A stretch of 64,000 nt of DNA from Polyangiaceae bacterium (GCA_041389725.1 JAWKRG010000008.1:401441-465440), one strand, 5' to 3'; numbered from the stretch's first letter, positions 18,162 through 27,267 are shown. Notes: generated by a model from the letters alone, not told the origin. A program made the numbers and translations.

Positions 18162-19660
18162 CGGGCCGAGAGCGCGAGCCCATCGGGCAGTTCCAGGCGG
18201 CTCACCGAGACCGTGCGCACGACGCGTCCACCTCGGCGAATCGACACTCTGCTGCGACTCTTCTCGATGCGCCCGGGCAGCACGTCGCTTGGCCTGACGT
18301 CTTCGAAGCGACTGTCGGACACGAACAGCACGACGGGCTGTCGGCGCCAGCGCTCCCGGGGCAGCCAGCGATCGAAGTCGTCGGGTACCTTCGTGGCGCA
18401 GCCGACGTGTACGCCGGCGCCCAGGGCGTATTGCGCTTGAGCGCAGACGATCCAGTGGGGACCCACGACCACTGGCCAGCGCCCGGCGGATACTGCGGCT
18501 TCTTTTACCGCTTCTTGCAGCAAGGGAGCCGCCGATTCCCAGGCGTAGAGGTCGTTCGCCAGATCGTAGCGGGCGCGATAGATGGAGTCGGGCAGGCGCG
18601 GCGCCCAGTCCGTGCCCACCCACGCGAAAGCCAAGGCGACGGCGGCCACGCCTACGCCGATTGCGGAGCGGGTCACCCAGCGCACCAAGGTGGCACCCCG
18701 TCCGAGTTGCAGGCTGAGGGCCAGATACGCAGGCGCGAGCCAGTGCGGCTCCGCCACCCGGGACCACAGGCAGAGTGCGGCCAGCACGACCGCGGGCAAT
18801 AGCGTCGCGATCCAAAGCAGACGCGAGCATGGATCCCCCTGCCGAGTTTCGCGCAGCTGCTGCAGCAAGCGGTAGGAGCCGTAGAGAAAGGGCGGCGTCA
18901 CGTAGAGCAGCTGCCCGCCAAGCAACGCGCCGACGTTCCTGAGGGACAGACCGGCTTCGCTCTGCGTGCTGATCAGCCGGTGGCGAAACATCGGCAAGCC
19001 CTGGCTCCACTCCCAGTGCACCCAGGGCCAGACGAGGATCCCGGTCAGCAGGGCAGCCACCCACAGCATGGGACGGGTGCGTACTCCCGGCGCGCCAAGC
19101 AACGCGACAGCTACTGCAAGGGCCAAGAGCCCAGCGCTGACCTTTGCGAGGATTCCAAGGCCAAGGCACGCGCCCAGGGCGAGGTAGACCAGAAAGCTGA
19201 CGTCGCCATTGCGACGAAGGATGGCGGCTGCTGCTCCTAGAGCACCGAGCCAGGTCACCGCCAGCAGCAGATCCGGTGTGAGCCCGAAGAGCCCAAGGGC
19301 GAGCTCCGGCACGAGCGCGAGAGCCAGCACCGTGCGACTCACGCCGCGCAGGTCAGCGCCGGCTCCGTGGGCGGCTAGCCCTCCGATCCAGGGCACGAGG
19401 GATGCCAGCACCGCGGTGAAGGCGTGCACGCCCCACGCGCTCGGCAGCTTGCCGTCGCTACCCAAGCTGCGCGCGACGAAGCCGACGAGTCCCGGGTGGT
19501 CCAGGTAGCCCGGCTGTGGGAAGAGTGCGTAGCTCACGTAGAGCGCTTCGGCGTCTCCCAGCCCGACGCGACTCGCGAGTAGCAGGCGAAGGCCGAGCAG
19601 TGCTGCCGTGACCAACACACAGGCTCGTAGCGCCTGCGGCGGCGTCAGTCGTTCAGCCAC
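18068..19660 (-). CDS. Polytopic ArnT/PMT-like glycosyltransferase (GT39 / PMT_2 type)
   Basis: 530 aa with about 10-12 membrane helices in the first 380 residues. The first extracytoplasmic loop has the acidic pair in GDAEALYVSYAL followed by GYLDHPGLVGF, the arrangement seen in ArnT and dolichyl/undecaprenyl-phosphate sugar transferases, which move a sugar from a lipid carrier to an envelope acceptor. A soluble C-terminal domain (about 400-530) follows. GTG start 16 bp inside the end of the LpxB-like gene, so translationally coupled to it. The C-terminal ~30 residues are encoded opposite bioB and look like an extension. Acceptor unknown; the LpxB-like neighbour suggests an envelope glycolipid. 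Confidence 0.85.
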   Translation of the reverse strand: MAERLTPPQALRACVLVTAALLGLRLLLASRVGLGDAEALYVSYALFPQPGYLDHPGLVGFVARSLGSDGKLPSAWGVHAFTAVLASLVPWIGGLAAHGAGADLRGVSRTVLALALVPELALGLFGLTPDLLLAVTWLGALGAAAAILRRNGDVSFLVYLALGACLGLGILAKVSAGLLALAVAVALLGAPGVRTRPMLWVAALLTGILVWPWVHWEWSQGLPMFRHRLISTQSEAGLSLRNVGALLGGQLLYVTPPFLYGSYRLLQQLRETRQGDPCSRLLWIATLLPAVVLAALCLWSRVAEPHWLAPAYLALSLQLGRGATLVRWVTRSAIGVGVAAVALAFAWVGTDWAPRLPDSIYRARYDLANDLYAWESAAPLLQEAVKEAAVSAGRWPVVVGPHWIVCAQAQYALGAGVHVGCATKVPDDFDRWLPRERWRRQPVVLFVSDSRFEDVRPSDVLPGRIEKSRSRVSIRRGGRVVRTVSVSRLELPDGLALSARQSAAGASRARPASRINASSVLVSGLPVVSN

Positions 19661-20829
19661 GTCTTCAGCACGTCTGCGACTCGCGCCGAAGGCGAGCGCG
19701 GGTTCGTCTCGTCTTCCAGGGTACGTCGCACTTCGCGCAGGCGCGCCGCGTATTCTTCGGGCTCGTCGAGAATGTCCAGCGCCGCGTGGGTGACGGCGGT
19801 TGGCGTCAGCTCTTCCTGCAACAGTTCTGGAAAGGCGCGGCGGCCCAGCACCAGATTCGGCAAGCCGACGTTGGGCACTCGCAACATGCGGCGCAGCAGT
19901 GCGCTACTGAGAGCGTCGGTTCGATACACGATGACCGGTGCTACGCCCGCGAGCGCGCACTCCAGGGTCACGGTGCCGCTGGTGGCCAGCGCCACGTCGA
20001 AGGCAGACAGCACTTGGCGCGGACGCAGGCGACTGACGCGAACGTCATGCCGCAGGGCGAGCGCGCTGGCCCAAGCCACCACGCGATCATCCAGAGTTGG
20101 CGCCAAGAGCACGCGGGCATCGAAGGCGCCGCGTTCCTCTCGTAGTTCGGATGCCGCAGCAAGCAGCGCGGGCAGGGTGCGCTGCACTTCGCGGGTCCGG
20201 CTGCCCGGGAGGATTGCCGCTACCTCCGCGTAGGGCGTGAGCCCCAATTCGCGACGCGCTTCGGTGCGAGACAACAGGTCCATCTCCAGCGCCGGATGCC
20301 CGACGTAGTGCGCTGCCACGCCTGCGCGCTGCCACAGGTTTCGCTCGAAGGGCAGCAAGCAGGCCACTGCATCCGCGGCATGGCGCAAGGCAAACACTCG
20401 CTTCGGACGCCATACCCATACTTGCGGCGGCGCGTACCACAGCACGCGCGTACCTTGCCGACGCAAGGCGACTCCCAAGCGCGCGTTGACCTCGGAATGC
20501 CCGACCAGCAGAGCCACCTTGGGCATCAGCTCTCGCGCGCGATCGAGCAATCGGCGATACGCACCTACCGCGCGCGGCGAAGCCGTGATCACGTCGAGCC
20601 AGCCCAGCGCAGCTTGGCTCGTCACGTTGGCGACTCGCTCGCTGCCCAGTGCCTCCAGTTCCGGGCCGGTCATGCCGAAGATCGGTGCATCGAGCTGTTG
20701 CGCCACGGCTGCCGCCATGGCGTCGCCGGAGGCTTCGCCAACGCTGACCAGCACGCGGCGCGACAAGCTGTGCGGCGTGCTGGTCGCACCCGCACCGGGG
20801 AAGAAGGCACTGCTGAGCAACTCGGTCAC
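19645..20829 (-). CDS. LpxB-like lipid-A-disaccharide synthase family (GT19) protein with altered catalytic site
   Basis: 394 aa. LpxB blocks are present: VGEASGD near the N-terminus, YAPPQVWVWRPKRV, CLLPFERN, YVGHPALE, LPGSRTREV, SGTVTLECALAGV and LPNLVLGRRAFPELLQEE. LpxB joins UDP-diacylglucosamine and lipid X at the cytoplasmic face of the inner membrane. In E. coli the essential Asp98 lies in GIDAPDFN; an ungapped comparison of this block (ELMPKVALLVGHSEVN) places Gly110 at that position, with Glu for the second Asp. So the usual catalytic Asp is missing and another substrate or loss of activity is possible. GTG start overlaps the upstream lipoprotein stop (GTGA). Confidence 0.83.
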   Translation of the reverse strand: MTELLSSAFFPGAGATSTPHSLSRRVLVSVGEASGDAMAAAVAQQLDAPIFGMTGPELEALGSERVANVTSQAALGWLDVITASPRAVGAYRRLLDRARELMPKVALLVGHSEVNARLGVALRRQGTRVLWYAPPQVWVWRPKRVFALRHAADAVACLLPFERNLWQRAGVAAHYVGHPALEMDLLSRTEARRELGLTPYAEVAAILPGSRTREVQRTLPALLAAASELREERGAFDARVLLAPTLDDRVVAWASALALRHDVRVSRLRPRQVLSAFDVALATSGTVTLECALAGVAPVIVYRTDALSSALLRRMLRVPNVGLPNLVLGRRAFPELLQEELTPTAVTHAALDILDEPEEYAARLREVRRTLEDETNPRSPSARVADVLKTWLND

Positions 20830-21959
20830 GGTTGCTGGACGTTGGGACGGAGCTGGTGGACGTTCACGGTCGCCGCGAAGACTTCGATCGACTTCTCCGC
20901 GAACTTGACCGGTTCCGTGTTGGCTTCGGACAGCCGCCCCCAGTACTCGATGCGATACTTGTGGCCCTTCTCGGCTCCCGCCGCGTTGGCCGGGGCGTTG
21001 GCGATGACCCAGAGGGACTGGCGATAGTCCGTGTAGGCACACTTGGGATTGGGGTACTGCCCATCAAAGTAGACGTAGCGCACGTCGCGCTCGCAGGAGC
21101 CAGGGTCCATCTCCTTGCTCGCGTCCTCGTCGAAGTAGCGGACCCGCGCGCCGCCGACGTCGTTGCCGGCGCAGTCACGGATTGGCCCAGTCAAGATCGC
21201 CAGGTCGTCCGGCGGAGCCCATCCCGCCAGCGGCACGACGAAGGTGGCCAGCTGCAGATAGAGGTCTGGCGAAAGAGTGTTTCCCGTGACGCGGCCAGGC
21301 GCCGCGGGTACGGATTCGCCAAAGCCAACGAACTCTTTGGCGACGCCGGGCTTTTCTTTGACGCGATAGGAAAGGTAGGGCGACGCTGGGTGAGGGAAGT
21401 AGAACTCGCCGTTGTTCAACGCGGGTTCGCCGGAATGGGCTGGCCCCTTGGTGAATGCGGTGTGGAACGGCGTCTTGTCGATGATGGACTCGCCCTCGTA
21501 GAGCTCGACTTCGATGTCCACCACGGGATTGCCATTGCTGAAGTCCTCCACCTTGAATACGTTCTGACTGGGCGCGCCAGCACCGCCGTCCGGCGTGCCC
21601 CCATCCGCGCCGGCACTCCCGCTGTCCGCCCCGGCATCTGTGGCAGCGCCGCCAGCGCCCCCGGTGCCACCGCCAGTGATGCACGACCAATCCGGGTCGA
21701 GGAGTTCGTCGTTCTTCCCGCGATACTTCATCACCGGTACGGTCGCGCCGCAGCACTGATCGGGCGCGCCGGCCTTGCACTCACCGGTGAAGCCCAGCGG
21801 CGTCGGACCGCAGGAGCTGGTGCCGCCACTCGACGAGCCGCCGCTGCCAGAGCTGCCACCGCTGCCGGGGCTGTCGCCACCTTCGTCGCTCGAACACGCC
21901 GCTGCCGTAGCCAAGGCTCCCAATGCCAAGATCGAAGTCCAAACGAATAGTGATCGCAC
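20826..21959 (-). CDS. Predicted surface lipoprotein with Gly/Ser linker
   Basis: 377 aa. The start is set by a perfect AGGAGG six bases before a GTG; the longer open frame upstream lacks a site. The signal peptide ends in a lipobox (TAAAC), followed by a Gly/Ser linker, a short Cys cluster and a second Gly/Ala/Asp linker, then about 210 residues of folded domain (beta-rich, e.g. VVDIEVELYEGESIIDKTPF and ILTGPIRDCAGNDV). The Asp/Gly linkers are typical of exposed myxobacterial lipoproteins. Its stop shares four bases with the GTG of the LpxB-like gene, making it the first gene of that operon. Confidence 0.8.
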   Translation of the reverse strand: MRSLFVWTSILALGALATAAACSSDEGGDSPGSGGSSGSGGSSSGGTSSCGPTPLGFTGECKAGAPDQCCGATVPVMKYRGKNDELLDPDWSCITGGGTGGAGGAATDAGADSGSAGADGGTPDGGAGAPSQNVFKVEDFSNGNPVVDIEVELYEGESIIDKTPFHTAFTKGPAHSGEPALNNGEFYFPHPASPYLSYRVKEKPGVAKEFVGFGESVPAAPGRVTGNTLSPDLYLQLATFVVPLAGWAPPDDLAILTGPIRDCAGNDVGGARVRYFDEDASKEMDPGSCERDVRYVYFDGQYPNPKCAYTDYRQSLWVIANAPANAAGAEKGHKYRIEYWGRLSEANTEPVKFAEKSIEVFAATVNVHQLRPNVQQP

Positions 21960-21984
21960 CGCGTGCCTCCTCTTGGCTCGAAGC

Positions 21985-22905
21985 CTAGCCGAGCCGACGA
22001 CGTCGGCGTCGTCGCAACAAGCCACCCGCCATGGCCAATACGGCCAGGCTCATCGCCCACTGCCCTCGATTGCTGGTGCTACCGGGGGCCACTGTGCAGC
22101 AACCCGGCGGCGCCTCGCGACCCTCACACACATCGCGAGGATTGCAGCACTCGCTAGCGAAGCCGTGTCGCGGCTCGGGATTGCAGGCCGTGCCCGAGCC
22201 CGGGGGGAACAACGTGCAGATGCCGGCCACGTCGTCGGCCTCCAGACTGCGCAAGCTGGTGTCGCCCAGTTGGTAGGAACGAAACATGGTCGCGGTGCCA
22301 TCACAGGAGTGGGACAGCCCCAAGAAGTGGCCCGCCTCGTGGGTGACGATGGAGTCCAGGTCTGCCTGCACGTTGTTGTCACCGACCGTGATGACGTTGT
22401 TGACCGAGTTGACCTCGACGTCGGCGTCGAAGATCTCGCCAGTGTTGACGTTGAAGGTGATGGTGGTCAGCGCAAGCGTGGCGTTCGGGCCGCTGTAGGG
22501 CCAATAGTCGTCGCGGTACATCCACACGTTCGCGTTGCCCGCGGTCTTGTTGTACTCCTGGCGGGCACACTCGATGGCGCCATAGTCCCGCATTTCCAGC
22601 GTTGGCGTGGCGCCGCCACCGCAGTCCACACTCATCCATTTGACGAAGGCGGCGCCCACGATGTTGCGAGTCGTCTCGAAGTCCACGCCACGCAGGGGTG
22701 AGCCCGCGACTTGGACGCCGAAGGAAATGCACTTGCTGGCCCAGTACAGGGGCCTTCCTCCGACCAGACAGAACTCGCACTCCTGGCTCGCCTCGCACTG
22801 GTCTTGCTGGCACGTGGTCGTGCGGCAAAAGGCCGCCGCGTCAGGCGCCGTCGCGAGCGCGCCCAGGACGATGCTCGCCAGGGGCAACACGCGGCTAGCG
22901 CGCAT
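21985..22905 (-). CDS. Matrixin-like zinc metalloprotease with MYXO-CTERM-type anchor
   Basis: 306 aa. Sec signal peptide (MRASRVLPLASIVLGALATAPDAAA), a Cys-rich propeptide-like region, then the catalytic motif HEAGHFLGLSH (His189, Glu190, His193, His199), the extended metzincin zinc site found in matrixins. The C-terminus has paired Cys (ECCNPRDVC, GCCTVAPGS), one membrane helix (WAMSLAVLAMAGGLL) and an Arg run, the MYXO-CTERM layout thought to direct surface display in myxobacteria. The start overlaps the stop of the upstream Tat protein gene by 11 bp, so the two are coupled. Substrate unknown. Confidence 0.88.
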   Translation of the reverse strand: MRASRVLPLASIVLGALATAPDAAAFCRTTTCQQDQCEASQECEFCLVGGRPLYWASKCISFGVQVAGSPLRGVDFETTRNIVGAAFVKWMSVDCGGGATPTLEMRDYGAIECARQEYNKTAGNANVWMYRDDYWPYSGPNATLALTTITFNVNTGEIFDADVEVNSVNNVITVGDNNVQADLDSIVTHEAGHFLGLSHSCDGTATMFRSYQLGDTSLRSLEADDVAGICTLFPPGSGTACNPEPRHGFASECCNPRDVCEGREAPPGCCTVAPGSTSNRGQWAMSLAVLAMAGGLLRRRRRRRLG

Positions 22906-23455
22906 CGAAGGCCTTTCGCACCAACTTCCGCGCGTCGACGAGGCTCTGCCCCGCAAGCTGCGCCTGGGCGCCGCCGTCATCCACCAGTTCGGGGAGGCGA
23001 GGACTGCGTCGCAGTCGCTCCACGCCTCGGTCGTCGCGCCGCGAGGGGTAGTGACCTTGCGCCATGCCGGTCAGCGCGTGGCGACCGCCCTCTTCGGGCA
23101 ACAGGAACAGGCCGGCGCGCTGCCCAATCAAGAGCATCGCCTCGCCGTGCACGATCTGCCCGGTATCCCCGACGCGCCCGCCCAAGGTGCGCACCAGCAG
23201 TTCACCCTCCGCGGTCAGTCCGCCCCAATTCTCGTGCACGCGGACCCGGGTCGTCGTGACGATGCGGCGATTCGGCCCGATGGTCTCCCAGCGGCTCTCG
23301 GCCGCCAGGGCGGTGGCCAGGACGCAGCTCGAGCTGGCCCTGACCATCTCGGCCAAGCTGAGGCTTCGCGCCAGGCTCGCCGTCGCTCTCGCGCCGGTCA
23401 ACAAACAAGCACCCGAACCGAGGGTCCAACCCAAGAAAGTGCGCCGGCTCGGCAT
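22895..23455 (-). CDS. Tat-exported protein of unknown function
   Basis: 186 aa. A twin-arginine signal is clear: SRRTFLGWTLGSGACLLTGARATA. The mature domain (about 145 aa) has blocks VLATALAAESRWETIG, RVHENWGG and GQIVHGEAMLLIG with beta-strand character. It lacks Cys ligands for a metal cofactor, so why Tat is used is unclear. Its last codons overlap the start of the matrixin-like gene, suggesting the two exported proteins act together, perhaps as protease and partner. No family recognised. The open frame continues upstream but runs opposite the glnD start. Confidence 0.76.
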   Translation of the reverse strand: MPSRRTFLGWTLGSGACLLTGARATASLARSLSLAEMVRASSSCVLATALAAESRWETIGPNRRIVTTTRVRVHENWGGLTAEGELLVRTLGGRVGDTGQIVHGEAMLLIGQRAGLFLLPEEGGRHALTGMAQGHYPSRRDDRGVERLRRSPRLPELVDDGGAQAQLAGQSLVDARKLVRKAFDAR

Positions 23456-23557
23456 TGAGGGGGAGGCTACCGCGATTCCCGCACGCGGGCCAGGTACATC
23501 ATTGGCCACGCGCGGTCCTCCCGGGGCTGCGCTATATACCCTCGCCGTTCGACCCTC

Positions 23558-26224
23558 ATGACCGAAGCGTCCGCCACCGTCCCGCTCTTGTCGCGGGTGC
23601 AGCCCTCCCTGTCCCTCGAACTCGGACGCTATCTGTCTTTCCATCGAGCCGAGGTTGCCGCGCAAATCAAAAAGGGGGGTAGCGCTGCCGGGCTCGAAGC
23701 GGCAACGCACTACTCCCGCGCCATCGATGGCCTGTTGGGGTCTCTGTACTCGGCACTGGATGCAGCAATGCGTTGCGAAGGTAGTTGCATTGCCGTGACC
23801 TTGGCTGCAGTCGGCAGCTACGGGCGCGGCGCCGTGTCCTTCGCCAGTGATCTGGATCTGCGCCTGCTTTGTCCCGGTGGCAGCGCCGAGGCCGCGCTGC
23901 CCGTGGCCGAAGCACTGCTCTATCCTTTGTGGGACACGGGGCTTTCGATCGGTCATCAGGTGGTGACGCAGCACGAGATGATCGAACTCGCGCGACAGGA
24001 CCTACCGACCGCGACGTCGCTTCTCGACTGGCGCAGTTTGGCGGGCCCCGCGGAGGCGAGCGAGCGCCTCCTGGCCCAAGCCTTCGAAGGAATTTTCGGG
24101 CTGGGCCAGATCCAGGCGTTCCTCGACCGCTTGGGACAGCGCGCGACGGAGCGTGCGGAGCGCTACGGCGGGTCGGTGTATCTGCTGGAACCCGACGTGA
24201 AGAACGGGCCTGGCGGCCTGCGAGACATGGACATTGCCTGCTGGGCCGCGCGGGCGCGCTTTCGCGTGCGTGACTTGGCGGATCTCGTCAAGCTCGGGGT
24301 GCTGGTTCCCCGAGAACACCAGCGCATGGCAGACGCCGCGGAGTTCATGTGGCGAGTTCGCAATCTGCTCCACGTGCATGCGGGGCGCCGCTCGGACCGT
24401 CTCAGCTTCGATCGCCAAGAGACCTTGGCCCAGGACCTGGGCTACGGCGACGGCGGCCCGGCCGTCGAGCACTTCATGAGCGACTACTATCGCAGCGCCC
24501 GCGAGCTGGAACGGGCACGGGACATGATGCTGTCTCGCGCGGCCCCGCCTCCGACTCGGCGCCCGCACTTGCAGAGCCTGGGTCGAGGTCTGGTGCGACT
24601 GCGCGACACGGTGACCCTGGCGCACCCGGCTGCCCTCGATGCAGAGCCGGCCCTTGCCCTCGGTCTGTACGAAATGGCGGTCCGTCGCGATCTGGGCGTG
24701 AACGACTACGCGCGGGATGCGGTGCTTCGCGCCACCACCAGCGCTGGTTTCGCCGAGCGCCTGCGCGAGAGCCCGGCCGCGTGTCGCTCCTTCCTACGCT
24801 TGCTCACGACGGCCAAGCACACGCGCCTGCGGGGCGGCTCCGTCCTGTCGGAGCTTCACGACGTGGGGCTGCTCACCGCCATGATTCCGGAGTTTCTTCC
24901 GGTCGTCGGGCGCGTTCACCACGACGTGTATCACGTGTACACCGTGGACGCGCACTCCATCGCTGCGGTGGACCGCTTGCGCATGCTGGTGCGCGGTGAC
25001 TTGGCCGCGGAGCATCCTCTGGCCTCGCGCTTGGCGGCGGAGATCGCACGACCGAACGTGCTCTACCTGGCGACGCTGCTTCACGACGTGGGTAAGGACA
25101 TCGGCGGGCGAAATCATTCGGAACGAGGCGCCGGCCTCGCGCCGCCAATTCTGGCCCGCCTCGGAATCGGCGAAGGCGAAGTGGTTCACGTGCAGAACCT
25201 AATCGCCAAGCACTTGCGCATGTATCACGTGGCCACGCGGCGCGACATCGACGATCCCGAGACTATCGCCGCATTTGCTGAAGAGGTGAGAGGACGAGAG
25301 GGGCTGCGCGAACTCTACTTGCTGACGCTGGCCGATGTCAGCACCACCAGCCCCACGGCGATGACCAGCTGGAAGGCGCGCATGCTGGACGAGCTGTTCC
25401 GCGCGACGGATCGCTACCTGTCGCAGGGGCAGCGCGTGGACGAAGACGTGATCGACATCCGGCGCGAGCTGGCCCGGGAGCGCTTGCGCGAGCAGGCGGA
25501 TGCTCCAACCTGCGCCTTCGCTGAGCGCTTCTTGCGCGCGATTCCCGAGCGCTACTTGCTGGCCAACGACGCTGACGACGTCGCACGGCACGCGCGCTTT
25601 TCGGCGATGGCCACGAACGAGACCTTCGCCGTCGACGTACTCGCCAACGCCGATGACCATGCCGAGCTGGGCTTCGTTGCCGACGATCGCCCCGGCCTGC
25701 TCGCCTTGGTCACCGCCGCGTTGGCGGCGTCGCGGTTGGACGTGGTGGGCGCGCAGATCTACTCCTGGCAGGATGGTGACGCTGCGCGCGTGCTCGACCT
25801 GTTCTGGGTGCGGGCCGCCTCGGGCGCGGCCGCCATCGACACCCAGCTGCCCAAGGTGCGTCGCGATCTCGCCGCGCTGCTCTCGGGGGCGGAAAGCCCC
25901 GCCGCCCTGGTCGGCAAGCGAGCGGCAAGCCGAGGGTTTTCTCGGCGGCGGCCCGAGGTTGCCACCGAGGTCAAGTTCGACGACCGCGCGACCGGGCACA
26001 CGGTGCTGGAGGTGATCACTCGGGACCGCCCCGCGCTCTTGTTCTGGTTGGCTTTCGCCCTGCAGGAAGCGGGCCTGAGCATTTCCATCGCGAAAATCAA
26101 CACCGAAGGCGATAGCGTGGCGGACGTTTTCTACGTGGTGGACCAGCGGGGAGCCAAGATTGACGACCCGCGGCGCATCGAAGAGATTCGGCAGCGCATC
26201 GTCGCTACCATCGACAAGCTGTAG
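23558..26224 (+). CDS. glnD: Bifunctional PII uridylyltransferase / uridylyl-removing enzyme
   Basis: 888 aa, normal for GlnD. Domain order: nucleotidyltransferase (GSYGRGAVSFASDLDLRLL, residues 86-104, Asp98 and Asp100 as metal ligands), the GlnD_UR linker (NGPGGLRDM), HD domain for UMP removal (VHHDVYHVYTVDAHS and LLHDVGKD near 509) and two C-terminal ACT domains for glutamine sensing (GFVADDRPGLLALV, EVITRDRPALLFWL). It modifies PII according to nitrogen status. Position 92-93 reads AV where many GlnDs have GE. A TATATA box lies 20 bp upstream of the ATG but no good -35. No glnB/glnK in the window; a TPR lipoprotein gene follows after 19 bp. Confidence 0.95.
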   Translation: MTEASATVPLLSRVQPSLSLELGRYLSFHRAEVAAQIKKGGSAAGLEAATHYSRAIDGLLGSLYSALDAAMRCEGSCIAVTLAAVGSYGRGAVSFASDLDLRLLCPGGSAEAALPVAEALLYPLWDTGLSIGHQVVTQHEMIELARQDLPTATSLLDWRSLAGPAEASERLLAQAFEGIFGLGQIQAFLDRLGQRATERAERYGGSVYLLEPDVKNGPGGLRDMDIACWAARARFRVRDLADLVKLGVLVPREHQRMADAAEFMWRVRNLLHVHAGRRSDRLSFDRQETLAQDLGYGDGGPAVEHFMSDYYRSARELERARDMMLSRAAPPPTRRPHLQSLGRGLVRLRDTVTLAHPAALDAEPALALGLYEMAVRRDLGVNDYARDAVLRATTSAGFAERLRESPAACRSFLRLLTTAKHTRLRGGSVLSELHDVGLLTAMIPEFLPVVGRVHHDVYHVYTVDAHSIAAVDRLRMLVRGDLAAEHPLASRLAAEIARPNVLYLATLLHDVGKDIGGRNHSERGAGLAPPILARLGIGEGEVVHVQNLIAKHLRMYHVATRRDIDDPETIAAFAEEVRGREGLRELYLLTLADVSTTSPTAMTSWKARMLDELFRATDRYLSQGQRVDEDVIDIRRELARERLREQADAPTCAFAERFLRAIPERYLLANDADDVARHARFSAMATNETFAVDVLANADDHAELGFVADDRPGLLALVTAALAASRLDVVGAQIYSWQDGDAARVLDLFWVRAASGAAAIDTQLPKVRRDLAALLSGAESPAALVGKRAASRGFSRRRPEVATEVKFDDRATGHTVLEVITRDRPALLFWLAFALQEAGLSISIAKINTEGDSVADVFYVVDQRGAKIDDPRRIEEIRQRIVATIDKL

Positions 26225-26243
26225 GGCGGAGAGGAACGAAGCA

Positions 26244-27245
26244 ATGAAGGTCTTGGGCTTGATCGCATCCGTAGTCATGGCCGCGCTGCTCTCGGGGTGT
26301 GGCGGAACGACGCCGCCGCCGAACGACCCCCCACCGCCGCCAATGGACGACAGCGGGAATGCGCCGGTGGCCAAGGCGTCGAATGCCGACGTGCAAGCGG
26401 GGATGGACGCCATCCAGAACGGCAAGTTCGAGGACGCGAAGGCCGCCCTGGAGAAGGCACGCGCCGTGGATCCGAAGGATCCCCAGGCGGCGTACTACCT
26501 GGGCGTGGCGCTGGAGAATCTCGGTGACGCAGCGGGCGCGGAGAAGTCCTATCGCGACGCGCTCGCCCTGGACGCCAAGCTGGTCGAAGCCAGCGTCAAC
26601 CTCTCCGCCCTTTTGCTCGACGCGAGCAAGGCCAAGGAGGCTCTCGAGGTCGTCGAGGCGGCCCTACCGTCGGCGCCGCAGGACCCGCGATTGCTGATGA
26701 ACAAGGCATTGGCCTTGGAAGCTGATGGGCAGCAAGAGCCCAGCCTGGCCGCCTACGCGGACGCGGTGAAAGCGGCGCCTGACAACGTTGCCCTCGGGAT
26801 CGCCTACGGCCAAGTGCTGGCTGCGGCTGGTAAGAAGGACGATGCCATCGCCCAGCTACGCAAAGTGCTGGCGTCGGCTACGAAAGCCGAGGAACTCGCG
26901 GGTATGGGTGACGCCTTCGGCAAGCTCGGTGCGTTCGCGGACTGCGTGGCGGCCCTGGACAAAGCCCTCGCGCAGGCCGAGAAGCCTCCGCTGCTCGTAC
27001 GTCGAGGCGTGTGCCGCCACGAGCTGAAAGACGACAAGGGGGCGCAAGCCGACTACGAGAAAGCCGTGGCGGTGGATCCCAAGTTCGCCGCTGGCTATTT
27101 CTATCTCGGGCAACACCTGCGCGCCCTCGGCAAGAAGAAGGAAGCGATGACGGCCCTGAAGAAGGCGGTAGAACTCGCCGGAGATCAAGGAGTCGGCGCG
27201 GCGGCGCAGAAGGCCCTCGACGCGCTGCAAGGCAAGAAGAAGTAG
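26244..27245 (+). CDS. TPR-repeat lipoprotein
   Basis: 333 aa. Signal peptide with lipobox LLSGC, a Pro-rich linker, then tetratricopeptide repeats through the rest: MDAIQNGKFEDAKAALEKA, PQAAYYLGVALENLGDAAGA, KLVEASVNLSALLLD and so on to ALGKKKEAMTALKKAVEL, about seven to eight units. TPR lipoproteins usually act as scaffolds for envelope complexes. An ATG preceded by GGAGAGGAA fixes the start. It is probably co-transcribed with glnD (19 bp gap), though no nitrogen link is evident. It converges on parB with 22 bp between the stops. Confidence 0.9.
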   Translation: MKVLGLIASVVMAALLSGCGGTTPPPNDPPPPPMDDSGNAPVAKASNADVQAGMDAIQNGKFEDAKAALEKARAVDPKDPQAAYYLGVALENLGDAAGAEKSYRDALALDAKLVEASVNLSALLLDASKAKEALEVVEAALPSAPQDPRLLMNKALALEADGQQEPSLAAYADAVKAAPDNVALGIAYGQVLAAAGKKDDAIAQLRKVLASATKAEELAGMGDAFGKLGAFADCVAALDKALAQAEKPPLLVRRGVCRHELKDDKGAQADYEKAVAVDPKFAAGYFYLGQHLRALGKKKEAMTALKKAVELAGDQGVGAAAQKALDALQGKKK

Positions 27246-27267
27246 CGCAGCACGCGAGCGCGCCGCG

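Noticed and set aside
16704..19169. 821-codon open frame on the minus strand
   Set aside because: It runs opposite pilT-like and bioB, both with clear family motifs; its amino-acid makeup is Arg/Ala/Gly-rich as expected of antisense frames in high-GC DNA.
23502..23538. Promoter of glnD (TTGGCC with TATATA)
   Set aside because: The spacer is 25 nt, too long for a sigma70 promoter; only the TATATA box is noted.
25183..25199. parS-like GTTCACGTGCAGAAC
   Set aside because: Lacks one C of the half-site, is not a palindrome, and lies in glnD coding sequence.
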